From: Sepiola atlantica
Lineage: Eukaryota > Mollusca > Cephalopoda > Sepiida > Sepiolidae
Reading direction: 5' to 3'
Assembly: GCA_963556195.1 (NCBI GenBank)
Contig: OY744525.1
Span: 22,385,218-22,449,217, forward strand
DNA: 64,000 bases
In this document: piece after piece, positions 55,491 through 64,000 of the stretch
Layout: each line of letters begins with the position of its first letter
How positions within the stretch are numbered: position 1 is the first letter of the stretch
The notes under the pieces: model-generated
Database searches by the model: none
What the model saw: the letters and a program-made list of their open reading frames with translations, nothing else
What the model was told of the DNA's origin: nothing
Position numbers and translations under genes: made by a program

Positions 55491-55575
55491 ACACCGGTTC
55501 CTGTTAGATCACCGACGTTGAGCCTGGTCAGTACTAGATGGATAGCCATTTGGGAATACCAGGTGCTGTATGTGG
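55491..55575 (+). mobile_element. 5S rRNA-derived SINE head
   Basis: ACACCGGTTCCTGTTAGATC, ACCGACGTTGAGCCTGGT, CAGTACTAGATGGATAGCC and GGGAATACCAGGTGCTGTAT. Closest of the local copies to 5S rRNA at the 3' end. The region after it to 55763 ends in (GAT)n(GAG)n and may be its body or an adjacent LINE tail. Confidence 0.75.
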
Positions 55576-55715
55576 ACACCTAGCTATGGACAAATAGCGT
55601 CACCAACCTGCAGTGCCTAGTGTAGCGACTATGGCAAAAAAAAACAAACAAACCCTGAATGACAGTCACCAATAAGGTGGACAGAAACCAGGGAGAGGTT
55701 CCTCCTCCAGGAGTG

Positions 55716-55763
55716 ATCAAAACGATGATGATGATGATGATGATGATGAGGAGGAGGAGGAGG
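55716..55763. repeat. (GAT)n(GAG)n microsatellite
   Basis: Trinucleotide tract, the type of tail left by RTE-like elements. Confidence 0.9.
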
Positions 55764-55764
55764 A

Positions 55765-56000
55765 GTTAATCAACGTTTGTTTCCATAAGGATTTTGTTTC
55801 ATATATATAAATCACAAATACATATTAAAATATTCCTCAGTTTTAGGGATTGAGTTATGTTTGAAAATAATTTCCATTTGAATTCTAATTACCTGCAATT
55901 TGCATTTGCAATAACTCCCCAAGTGACCCATCTCGAAGTGTGTCTATCACTCTCACCCTCTCTCATTCTATGTTGTTTGAACCCCCCCCCCCGCTCTTAT
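55765..56000 (+). repeat. Dispersed repeat X, copy 3
   Basis: GTTAATCAACGTTTGTTTCC, AATACATATTAAAATATTCC, TCAGTTTTAGGGATTGAGTT and TCTCTCATTCTATGTTGTTT, as at 4886 and 24300. It ends at a run of C. Confidence 0.7.
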
Positions 56001-56003
56001 TTT

Positions 56004-56008
<5 letters not shown>

Positions 56009-56042
<34 letters not shown>
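56009..56042. repeat. (CT)n microsatellite
   Basis: Uninterrupted CT tract. Confidence 0.95.
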
Positions 56043-56044
<2 letters not shown>

Positions 56045-56753
56045 ATTTATTTATTTGCTTTCTTTTTTTTTGTTGTTGTTGTTCCTTTCTTATTCTTCGT
56101 TTTTTTGACTTTCTGAAGCTAGGATTTGAATCTGATATTTCCGGGAACAAAATGCAAGGAAGGATTTTCCCCGCGAACGGAACCGATCGATCAGATAAAA
56201 ATGTCAGGTAATAAATAAAGGAAAAAATAAAAAGATTAGAATAGTCTTTTCTTTTTTTTTTGTTTATGAAAATCGCTCCAGACAAAGCATGAAGCCACTT
56301 GATGTAAGGAACTACAAAAAAAAAAAAAAAACTACTTCAAGGTCAAAAACTAGCCAACGATAAGTGTAAGATGTATAGATTCTGAACCAGAAAACAGCAA
56401 TTTTCCCCCTTTTGTAAAAAACATCGCTCATGGAATGCGAGGACTAAGGACAGAATAAGGAAAGCGAGAGTTACGAGGCTGCTAAAAGTAAAGCCAAGTT
56501 AGTCACTTTCTACTCATTTATAGTCTATTATAAACAAAAGAGAATAACACCACGGAAGTAATATTATTTAGCTAAAAAGAGGTAGCAAGCAGAAAGACTT
56601 ATTTTGTATTTACTTTTTTTATATTGAACTGGCTTTGCAAACTCACTTTTTCCCCTGATTCAAACAATCCAACTGGAGCTAAAAGGGTGACCCAGTAGAT
56701 CATATTGTTTCTAGTGTTAAAATATATATAGAGAGAGATATCTATCTGTAATG

Positions 56754-56785
<32 letters not shown>

Positions 56786-56844
56786 ACTGGGGGAGTTTAT
56801 ATGAAATGAATATTTCAGACAAAATGTGAAATTGGTTATAGAAA

Positions 56845-57037
56845 TGTGGACAAGCAAAGTAACATTCTAATAAAAAATAAGCACACAAACACATCATTAA
56901 AGCTGGACCAAGATATTTCGGTCTATGGGTTCGACCATATTTATTTGTTCATTTTATCGACCGAAATATCTTGATCCAGCTTTAATAATGTGTTTGTGTC
57001 CTTATCTTTTACTAGAATGTTACTTTGCTTGTCCACA
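56845..57037. mobile_element. Hairpin element
   Basis: Arms of about 80 bases: GTGGACAAGCAAAGTAACAT, CACACAAACACATCATTAAA, GCTGGACCAAGATATTTCGG and complements, with a 25-base loop. (TA)n tracts lie outside on both sides. No hammerhead box 1 was found. Confidence 0.8.
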
Positions 57038-57045
57038 CACACACA

Positions 57046-57079
<34 letters not shown>

Positions 57080-57278
57080 TAAAAGAAATTTGAAAACCAA
57101 ACAATGTCATTTATTTTAATGAATAAAAGCATTTATTTTAAAAGCTGAGACTTTCTACAAGAAAAATGTCATTCTACTGGTATTAACTCCAGGAGGGTTG
57201 ATCCTCTCGTGGTGACAGCAACACACACACATATATATATGTATATGATAATTTTTATTTACACAGACATGTACAAAA

Positions 57279-57345
57279 TCTGCGACACTGGCATGTCGAT
57301 GTTATCGATCAACAGTTATTATAAACTGAGATCTCATCAGGCAGA
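57279..57345 (-). ncRNA. Hammerhead ribozyme with inserted base
   Basis: On the minus strand stem I pairs TCTGC with GCAGA (57345-57341 and 57283-57279). Box 1 is CTGATGA, and stem II is long (GATC/GATC and CAGTT/AACTG). Box 2 reads GATAA, that is GAAA with one inserted T. Stem III is ACA/TGT with a 12-base loop, and the triplet is GTC. The inserted base in box 2 should impair catalysis. Confidence 0.6.
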
Positions 57346-57359
57346 GTTAGAATCCGATC

Positions 57360-57600
57360 TTAACCTCAGATCATATTTGGTATTTTGATTCTCTCCCCCT
57401 CCCCTCTCATGTCCCATGTCACCGTTATAGACAAAGCCCCAACTCTGTCCCCCTCCCCCTCCAATGTATTTTCAATTTTCAATCTCCCGTTAAAGTTGAA
57501 GTTAAAATTTATGCCATTTGAATTCCTTCGCCCGCCCGATGAGTTGGTCGCTATTTGCACCAATGAAACAAAACTTGTTTTGTCTCAACTAATGGAATAA
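57360..57600. other. Pyrimidine-rich ORF region, unassigned
   Basis: Opposing ORFs of 65-71 codons overlap; neither has a recognisable domain. Non-coding is most likely. Confidence 0.3.
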
Positions 57601-57604
57601 AATC

Positions 57605-58133
57605 AAAAAAAAAATATATATATATAGTATCACCTAGAATTATATATATATATATATATATATATAGTATCACCTAGAATTATATATATATATATATATA
57701 TATATAGTATCACCTAGAATTATATATATATATATATATATATATAGTATCACCAAGAATTATATATATATATATATATATATAGTATCACCAAGAATTA
57801 TATATATATATATATATATATAGTATCACCAAGAATTATATATATATATATATATATATATAGTATCACCAAGAATTATATATATATATATATATATATA
57901 TAGTATCACCAAGAATTATATATATATATATATATATATATAGTATCACCAAGAATTATATATATATATATATATATATATAGTATCACCAAGAATTATA
58001 TATATATATATATATATAGTATCACCAAGAATTATATATATATATATATATATAGTATCACCAAGAATTATATATATATATATATATAGTATCACCAAGA
58101 ATTATATATATATATATATATAGTATCACCAAG

Positions 58134-58169
<36 letters not shown>

Positions 58170-58207
58170 TCACCAAGAATATATATATATATATATATAT
58201 ATATATT
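57605..58207. repeat. AT-rich minisatellite (TAGTATCACCAAGAAT)
   Basis: About fourteen units of TAGTATCACC(A/T)AGAAT separated by (TA)n of varying length. The first units read CCTAGAAT, later ones CCAAGAAT. The array ends in an inverted unit (entry below). Confidence 0.95.
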
Positions 58208-58221
58208 CTTGGTGATACTAT
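58166..58221. repeat. Terminal palindrome of the array
   Basis: TAGTATCACCAAGAAT, a (TA)n centre, then ATTCTTGGTGATACTA, a near-perfect palindrome of about 56 bases closing the minisatellite. Confidence 0.9.
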
Positions 58222-58359
58222 ACAGAAACCAAATAGCCATGCCAAACCTATGGGTTTTAAATATGATATCCAAGTTTGTCTGTAGACAAAATTTTCACCG
58301 ACAGGCATGCACGTTGGAGTATCTATCTCAAAATTAATTTATTTAAAAAATAATAAAGG

Positions 58360-58870
58360 CACTTTTTTTCATGGCGTTGTGATTGTAAATAAATATTTAC
58401 AGGCATGTATACACAGTGTGATGATGTATGGAAGTGAAACCTGTACAGTAAGGGTTGAGGACATGCGTTGCATAGAGAGAAATGATATGAGAAAGATACG
58501 ATCTATGTGTAATGCGATTTTTCAAGACAGACTTAGTTCTGATGACCTCAGAGGAAGATTAAATCTGAACAGTATAGCGAGATGTGTGCAGAACAGGAGA
58601 CTTCGATGGTATGGCCATTTGGAAAGAACGGATGAAAGTTCTGGGGTCAATGGATGTAGATCAGCTGAGGTAGTAGGGCCAGTGAAAAAGGGAAGGCCAA
58701 GAAAAACATGGGAGGGATTGATAAGAATGGGCTTGAGAGAAAGGGGGATAAATAAAGACGTGTCCAGAGATAGGTTAGTTTGGAAGTTAATTTCTTAAAG
58801 CTGTCCAACATGTGCCATCATGTAAAACAGTCGTCGTCGTCGTCGTCATGATGATGATGATGATGATCCT
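58360..58870 (+). pseudogene. RTE-like LINE 3' end
   Basis: The open frame to 58798 reads KYLQACIHSVMMYGSETCTV, MRCIERNDMRKIRSMCNAI, DRLSSDDLRGRLNLNSIA, NRRLRWYGHLERTDE, then KKGRPRKTWEGLI and a stop. This is the C-terminal part of RTE-type reverse transcriptase ORFs. The 3' end is followed by (GTC)n(ATG)n at 58830-58866. It is better preserved than its relative at 7981-8720, with which it shares LSSDDLRGRLNL and NRRLRWYGH. The catalytic YxDD region is absent because of 5' truncation. Confidence 0.85.
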
Positions 58871-58913
58871 TCCTCGGCCAACACTAAATTTTCTGTTTGG
58901 GATTTTTATTTTT

Positions 58914-59860
58914 GACACTCTGAACTGATGTTTAAATAAGATTATTAAAATTGCTGGCCTTTTCGGTGACCGGAGATTTATTTTTATCGTAACTTAGACT
59001 GGCATTTTGTCATATAAAAGGTTTTACGAATGATGAGGGTTGATGGAAAGGAGAGGCTAAGAAAGTTGTAGAATTTTTAAATTTTGTCATAGAAATTTTA
59101 GTCTGTATTATTTTGATGATTCGGATGACTGTTCTCATCTTGGATGTTATTCTCACAACGTGCAGCCGATACTAAGAATACAATACAAATTGTCAAAAAG
59201 AAAAAACAACATAACAAACCGAACTATAAATAATCCACATGTCTTTATTTGGCACTTTGGTCTAAGATCACAGTGCAGTATCTGTGTCTGCTTGGGTATT
59301 CATACCAGCCGAGGTTCACCTTGTCATCTTTTTAGCATTTTGGACTCTGGCTCACATGTCTCCAGTCACCAATCTTGTAAGAATGAGGTATGATTCAGTT
59401 TAGACTTAAATGGTGCACCTTCCCAGGCATTATCTCCTCTTTCATGATTCTTTTCATTGTTTTTTTTTTCATGGCTGATGGAACGATAGTAAGCTACCTC
59501 CATGGATTAAATAAATGGTTCCATTTGAAATTTTGTACAGATTCCAGAGTTTGACAGAAAGATTCCAGAGGTCGACAAGATGCACTTGAAGGCGATCAGA
59601 GGTTACATCGGCCGAAACGTTGTGAGAATAACGTTCAAGATGAGAACAGTCGTCAAAATAATTCAAATAATACACTGAATTTTCTATGACAAAATTTTAA
59701 AAATTCTACAACTTTCTTAGCCTCTCCTTTCCATCAACCCTCATCACTCGTGAAACCCTCTGTATGACAAAACGCCAGTCTAATTTACGAAAAAGAATCG
59801 CCGGTCACCGAAGAGGCCAGCAATTTTGATAATCTCATTTTAACATCAGTTTGGAGTGTC
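58914..59860. mobile_element. 947-bp foldback element
   Basis: Terminal inverted arms of about 250 bases start at GACACTCTGAACTGATGTTT and end AACATCAGTTTGGAGTGTC. They include AAAATTGCTGGCCTTTTCGG, GGGTTGATGGAAAGGAGAGG and the GAAACGTTG-family block (GGCCGAAACGTTGTGAGAAT at about 59610). The centre holds a 77-codon ORF without domain. The GAAACGTTG arms seen singly elsewhere are probably fragments of such elements. Confidence 0.8.
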
Positions 59861-59864
59861 AACT

Positions 59865-60395
59865 TCCCAGCATCTCCAATTTTCTATTCCTTGAATTAGA
59901 AGGAAATCAGGGATGGCAGACAAACCATATACATCAGCCAAATCAAGGTTTATCATGGGGGAGGGGGTGTTCGGGTATTAGGTTGGGAACCAATCCAAAT
60001 GGGAAATACCTGAGCGGCTGGTAGATCAATACACTGGCCATGTCCTATAATTATTACAAGGTAATTGAAACGTTAGGAACGGAAAACAGCAGATATTTTG
60101 AAAGCAGAGTTTTCGTTATGTCGCAATTTTTAGAACAAAGGATAATTATTTGAATTATTTATAGTCAGGACTTATGAACTTCTCTCTTATGCAGAATGTG
60201 ACAGAAGGTCGTTTAACGAGGATGGAGTCAGCTTTCGAGGAGGGAAACTTTGTTTTAGTAAAAAAAAATATTTTTCGTGGTATTTTTTTTTTTTTTTTTT
60301 TTTTAAGTGTAGGACTGCTTTAAATATCAGAATAAATCTAATAATTACAAAAACATCGTTTTTATGCTTCCTGCATCACTAATCACCCTTAAAAC
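59865..60395. other. No gene seen
   Basis: Includes a T run of about 23 near 60282-60304. Confidence 0.4.
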
Positions 60396-60399
60396 ACAT

Positions 60400-60575
60400 A
60401 ATATATATATATATATAATTCAACAATTAAATATTTTATATTTTAAAGACAAACTTTTATTGCATCTTTTAAAAACTCATCAGTGTTGCATGGATCGAAC
60501 CTTAGACCCTGTAACTGATAGCCTAACAGCTATATATGTGCGCCAAACTGGGGCGAGTCTGTAGTAAACCCGACT
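60400..60575 (-). mobile_element. Possible tRNA-derived SINE
   Basis: The minus strand has AGTTTGGCGCACATATATAG (weak A box) and CTAAGGTTCGATCCATGC (good B box), followed by an A/T-rich tail ending in (TA)n. No second copy in the window. Confidence 0.4.
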
Positions 60576-60989
60576 TACTATAAGCAATTGTTTCTGCACA
60601 AACCACTGAATAATACAAGTGGCACATCTTGCTTCCTGTTAAGTTTCTAGTTTTCAAAATTATTCTGTTTTTGGGAAGAATACCAAGAATGACACGAACC
60701 ATGAAAGATGTTTTTTTTTTTTCGGGGGGGGGGGGGGTCTTCTCTATCTATTTCAATGAAATAGGGAACAGTTTTTTTGTTTGTTTTTTTACTTTTTTAG
60801 TTTTTGTTTGTTATTTTAAAAACTATCTCTTGATGGATTTCTCTGAAGTCCGACCACAAAACGACTAAGTCCACTGGTCATGCTAAAATGAGTATGTTGT
60901 GTCGGGATTATAAATCCCTATGTAAGAAAAGATCCACTTCAAAGTCAATACCCTGAAAGGGGCCGAGGCAGCAGTTGGGGGTGGGTTGC

Positions 60990-61375
60990 AAAAGGAATTG
61001 CTCCCTTAGCGACCCAACCAATAGGTCCGGTAACAATATGTAATGGGGCAGAGAACGGATTTCTCTGCAGGAGTAACGATCCAGTGTCTGGTCTATAGTG
61101 AGTCGAATTCTGTACTAATTCTGGTCTCCTCCAAACTCTGGAACACAATAACACTTCAGCTCTCATCAACTGAACCTGTTCACTCTGAACAACTGAACTG
61201 AACACCACAACTGAGCACAACTTACACATTGAGCACTACTCAATCTGAGAGGTAGAACCTCTATTTATAGGTTTCTAACAACCTGCCACCCCCATCTTAA
61301 CACATATAAATAGAGGTTCTTTATCTGTGCTCTTATTGGCTTTTCCCCACCCCACTTGAAGGTCGGCAACAGCCA
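60990..61375 (-). mobile_element. LTR-like repeat, different family
   Basis: The minus strand has AAAGCCAATAAGAGC (CCAAT box), two TATA-like boxes in inverted context (CTATTTATATG and CTATAAATAGAGG), repeated TGTTCAGTTCAGTTGTTCAG, and further on GACCTATTGGTTGGGTCGCT. This fits a retroelement LTR in reverse orientation. No coding region adjoins it. Confidence 0.45.
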
Positions 61376-61631
61376 CGGTATGTAGCACTTTCTTTTTTTT
61401 TCTTACAGTTAATAACAAGAATAACACGTATAGAAGAAATTGAAAGGGGAAATAAAAATATTAATTTTCTTTTTTCAAATAAAATTAAATAAAATACAAA
61501 ATAATACAAAAGAATAAAGAAATTATATTGTTTCATAAAGTATCAACATTGAAAAGATTTCCTCATTCAACAAAATATTGGTATCGTAAATGAAGGCACG
61601 ATCGCTGAGAATGTGCAAGAAGAAGGGGGAG

Positions 61632-61700
61632 GGCGTAAGCGGCTGAGACGAGAAATAGGGGGAGAGCGTAAGCGGCTGAGACGAGAAATAGGTGGAGATT
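61632..61700 (+). repeat. Two-copy 33-35-base duplication
   Basis: GCGTAAGCGGCTGAGACGAG, then AAATAGGGGGAG, occurs twice in tandem. Confidence 0.9.
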
Positions 61701-61704
61701 TGAT

Positions 61705-62229
61705 TTCAAATAAAAAGGAACATGGGCGGAGCGCGCAGATGTCAGGATTTGGTCCAACGAAACAAAAGAGAAGGGAAATAAAGAAAATAAAAAAAAACTT
61801 TAAAAAAATTGAATTATTTAAAAAAAATTATATATTTTAAGGAATAAAATATTCTTTCAATGCCTAAAGCAATATCAGGAGACATTTAAATAAAATTTGA
61901 AAAAAAAAAAAAGAAATGAATAAAATAAATAGGCGAATAAATAATTAAAAAAAAGCATATAGGCAATATTTTAATGATGGTGGAATATTCGAAAATATTG
62001 AGAACATTCCCGGCGTTTTTATTTTTATCTTTTAGATTTCCAACACAAAAGGGGTTTAGATTACAGGGTGTGGATTTTATAATGTTGAACAATTTTCTAC
62101 AGTCTTTCGAGTTTTTCTTTTATGCATAATCATTCATTTATGCATATATCAGTTAAAAACAGTATAGCTATAAAATGAATTTGTGTGTACACATGCATAC
62201 ATATATCTATACACATACATATGTGTGTG

Positions 62230-62273
<44 letters not shown>

Positions 62274-62980
62274 TATATGTGTGTAGATATATATAAAAAT
62301 TATAAAAATGGCGGATCATGGAGATTATTGGCCAATTGTATCGAAGTAAAACGGATGTTTTGGTGAAAATGTTCAATAGTAAATCATTTTTTTTCTCAAG
62401 ATTCTTAAGATTCAAATGTAATTACTAATGCTCTGATTGTATGTCTATGAAGAAACAGTTGTTGTTTTTTTTTAAATAAAGCCAATTTAGCTTGATACTA
62501 GACCTTGTTTTTGTCTGAAAATATCTTATATATATATATATATATATATATAACAGATGCATATAAATAAAATTCGGTAGATTCAGGTTTTGATAGATAT
62601 AGGATAATCCTAAAAAAAAAAAACCTTTGCAGCAATATTGATAAGTGTATAGTGAAAAACTAAAAAAAAAACATGGTAGTTTTTAGGTAATAATTTATTT
62701 TAACTACATTCAGAGCAGAACTACGAACAATTCGAACAGGAACATAAGTCAGTTGTGAGACTGCATACCTCCCCCTGACAACGTAAGGATGGACCAAAGT
62801 TTTATCTGAGCCTTACTTCTCCATATTGTATAAAGTATTCTCAAAGTTATTCCATGAAAACGTTGATAACACAGAAACTATTTATCTGATCAGGATTAAA
62901 TTTTGCATCGTGGTTACTGTTATCAAAGTGAATCAGATCCATACGTCAAATTTGAAAGAAAAAAAAATCGAAATTAAACT
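61705..62980. other. No gene seen; microsatellites
   Basis: A-rich DNA with (TA)n near 62235-62269 and 62528-62552. Confidence 0.45.
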
Positions 62981-62981
62981 T

Positions 62982-63150
62982 ACTCCTCCCCAAAGAGCGA
63001 AGGCAAAGCCTGGAAGGATGGAGCTCCTAGAACTGCACAAGACAAACCCACAAACCGTCGGAATCAAGACCCGAAGGTCAAGATGACACTGGTCTATAGG
63101 GTGTAGTATCCATCGGAACAGATACTACACTTTGATCTTGGCCAAAATTT
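62982..63150 (-). mobile_element. U2 snRNA-derived SINE, subfamily 1, truncated
   Basis: The minus strand reads TTTGGCCAAGATCAAAG, TGTAGTATCTGTTC, CGATGGATACTACACCC, CTTCGGGTCTTGATTC, GTGCAGTTCTAGGAGCTCC and CTTTGGGGAGGAGTAAG, where it stops. It lacks the last 150 bases of the 22084 copy. Confidence 0.85.
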
Positions 63151-63164
63151 CGATCTTGTCAAGA

Positions 63165-63435
63165 TCAAAATCATAAGATATGGGACTCCATTGACTCAAA
63201 TATGGACCAAGTATCAAGTCTCTACCATGAACAAAACCAAAGTTATTGCCAAATGTGTGACGTTCACCTTTTCTGAGACCTTGACCTTGAATCTCAAACT
63301 GAAATCAGTTCTAAGTTAGACTATCACTGATAGGGTGACCGAGTTTGGTGAAGATTTTTCAAACAATGTGGACGCTCAGTTGTACACAAACATAGTTACC
63401 AGCAAACTGAACCAAAAACAACTTCCGCTTATTGT
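63165..63435 (+). repeat. Dispersed repeat (GAGTTTGGTGAAG type)
   Basis: CCAAGTATCAAGTCTCTACC, ACCAAAGTTATTGCC, TGAGACCTTGACCTTGAA, CCGAGTTTGGTGAAGATT and GTGGACGCTCAG belong to an old, widespread invertebrate repeat pattern. No ORF. Confidence 0.45.
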
Positions 63436-63470
63436 ATAGTTTTACCAAAGAATATTTGATAAAAAAAAAT

Positions 63471-63512
63471 ATCTCTGATGATGAAGGTTGTATCCTTCGA
63501 AATTAATTGGAA
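63471..63512 (+). ncRNA. Hammerhead-like motif
   Basis: CTGATGA (63475-63481), stem II GAAGG/CCTTC with a TTGTAT loop, and GAAA (63499-63502). ATTAAT could form a minimal stem III. Stem I is only about three pairs (TCT with GGA). Core and stem II are good, the rest weak. Confidence 0.45.
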
Positions 63513-63636
63513 AAAAAGGAAAAAAAAGAAATAAATCTTTCACGCATTGTTAAAAGGGCTTCTTACGTCATTTATTACATTTTCATTCAATGCTTAAAAA
63601 AAAAAAGAACGATCAATATCTAAAGAAATATATATA

Positions 63637-63646
63637 TATATATATG

Positions 63647-63684
<38 letters not shown>
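63637..63684. repeat. (TA)n(CA)n microsatellite
   Basis: TA tract followed by about 33 bases of CA. Confidence 0.95.
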
Positions 63685-63685
<1 letters not shown>

Positions 63686-63837
63686 CCTCCCATCTGTCCA
63701 TGCCCATGTGTCAGCTCGCTAGTAAGGGAGATAACAGTTGCCACTTAGCAAAATGCATTTCTCTTTGTAAAAAGAATTGAACTCTCTCGGTTGTTGGTAA
63801 TGCAAACAAATATAAAAACTATTTCTTTTAGTTTCAA

Positions 63838-63990
63838 AGTGTCGGAGGTAGCATACGGGTAAGATCTGTCTGCTGTCTAAGCATTCGGGTTTCGAATCTC
63901 AGTTTGAAATACTCGCCATGTCTGACCACACTAAAGAGCCTTGATACAGCAGCAAAACTGTCTGTGGAGGACATAACCAAAGCTGCAAAA
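63838..63990 (+). mobile_element. tRNA-derived SINE (TACAGCGAAACAG family)
   Basis: GGAGGTAGCATACGGGTAAG and GGGTTTCGAATCTCAG give the A and B boxes. The body has CTGACCACACTAAAGAGCC and TTGATACAGCAGCAAAACTG. It ends near the window edge. Confidence 0.75.
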
Positions 63991-64000
63991 ACAGTGTTTA

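Noticed and set aside
57385..57600. 71-codon ORF MILSPSPLMSH
   Set aside because: Opposed by an equally long reverse ORF, no domain, pyrimidine-rich composition.

Overview
This is eukaryotic, AT-rich, repeat-dominated DNA. I find no intact protein-coding gene, true tRNA or rRNA gene, or CRISPR array. The evidence for a metazoan, most likely a mollusc or other lophotrochozoan, is: RTE/CR1-like LINE tails, tRNA-, 5S- and U2 snRNA-headed SINEs, mariner, pogo and hAT relics, long (AT)n, (GA)n and (TG)n tracts, TTAGGG-type telomere-like motifs, and type I hammerhead ribozymes of the kind known from invertebrate Penelope-like elements and retrozymes. The species call is inference. Long open frames exist, but nearly all of them run through tandem repeats.

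Layout. 0-14 kb: a hammerhead hairpin at the left edge, a 5S-headed SINE, an ATGTAAAATAAAT minisatellite, a foldback with a telomere-like loop, a hAT-type MITE with an 8-bp target duplication, RTE-like LINE tails, a 200-bp duplication split by a mobile element, a 37-bp satellite array, a second telomere-loop foldback, and a 600-bp tandem duplication whose second copy took a tRNA-SINE. 14-22 kb: sparse DNA with two weak ORFs, pyrimidine-rich minisatellites, an inverted-orientation array of the 37-bp satellite, and a 2.8-kb array of a 30-bp satellite. 22-31 kb: a 5S-SINE broken by a U2-headed SINE, CCAAT/TATA-bearing LTR-like repeats, LINE tails, and a family of foldbacks with the motif GAAACGTTG. 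31-43 kb: tRNA-SINEs, a retrozyme-like unit with hammerhead motifs at both ends, a pogo-like MITE with an internal 22-bp minisatellite, a broken mariner transposase, LINE tails and a 30-bp satellite with a 5-unit higher-order pattern. 43-52 kb: a palindromic hammerhead element, one arm of which was split by a TA-flanked MITE, further hammerheads, and more SINE/LTR copies. 52-64 kb: 40-bp and 37-bp satellites, hairpins, an AT-rich minisatellite ending in a palindrome, an RTE-like LINE tail, a 947-bp foldback, a reverse-strand LTR-like repeat and more U2/tRNA SINEs.

How the parts work together: the window records successive transposition more than gene function. Nested insertions give relative ages (5S-SINE before U2-SINE; hammerhead palindrome before TA-MITE; tandem duplications before the SINE and the 374-bp element). 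The strongest signal is the number of self-cleaving hammerhead motifs in several unrelated repeat families. I checked the pairings by eye, without folding software or database searches.
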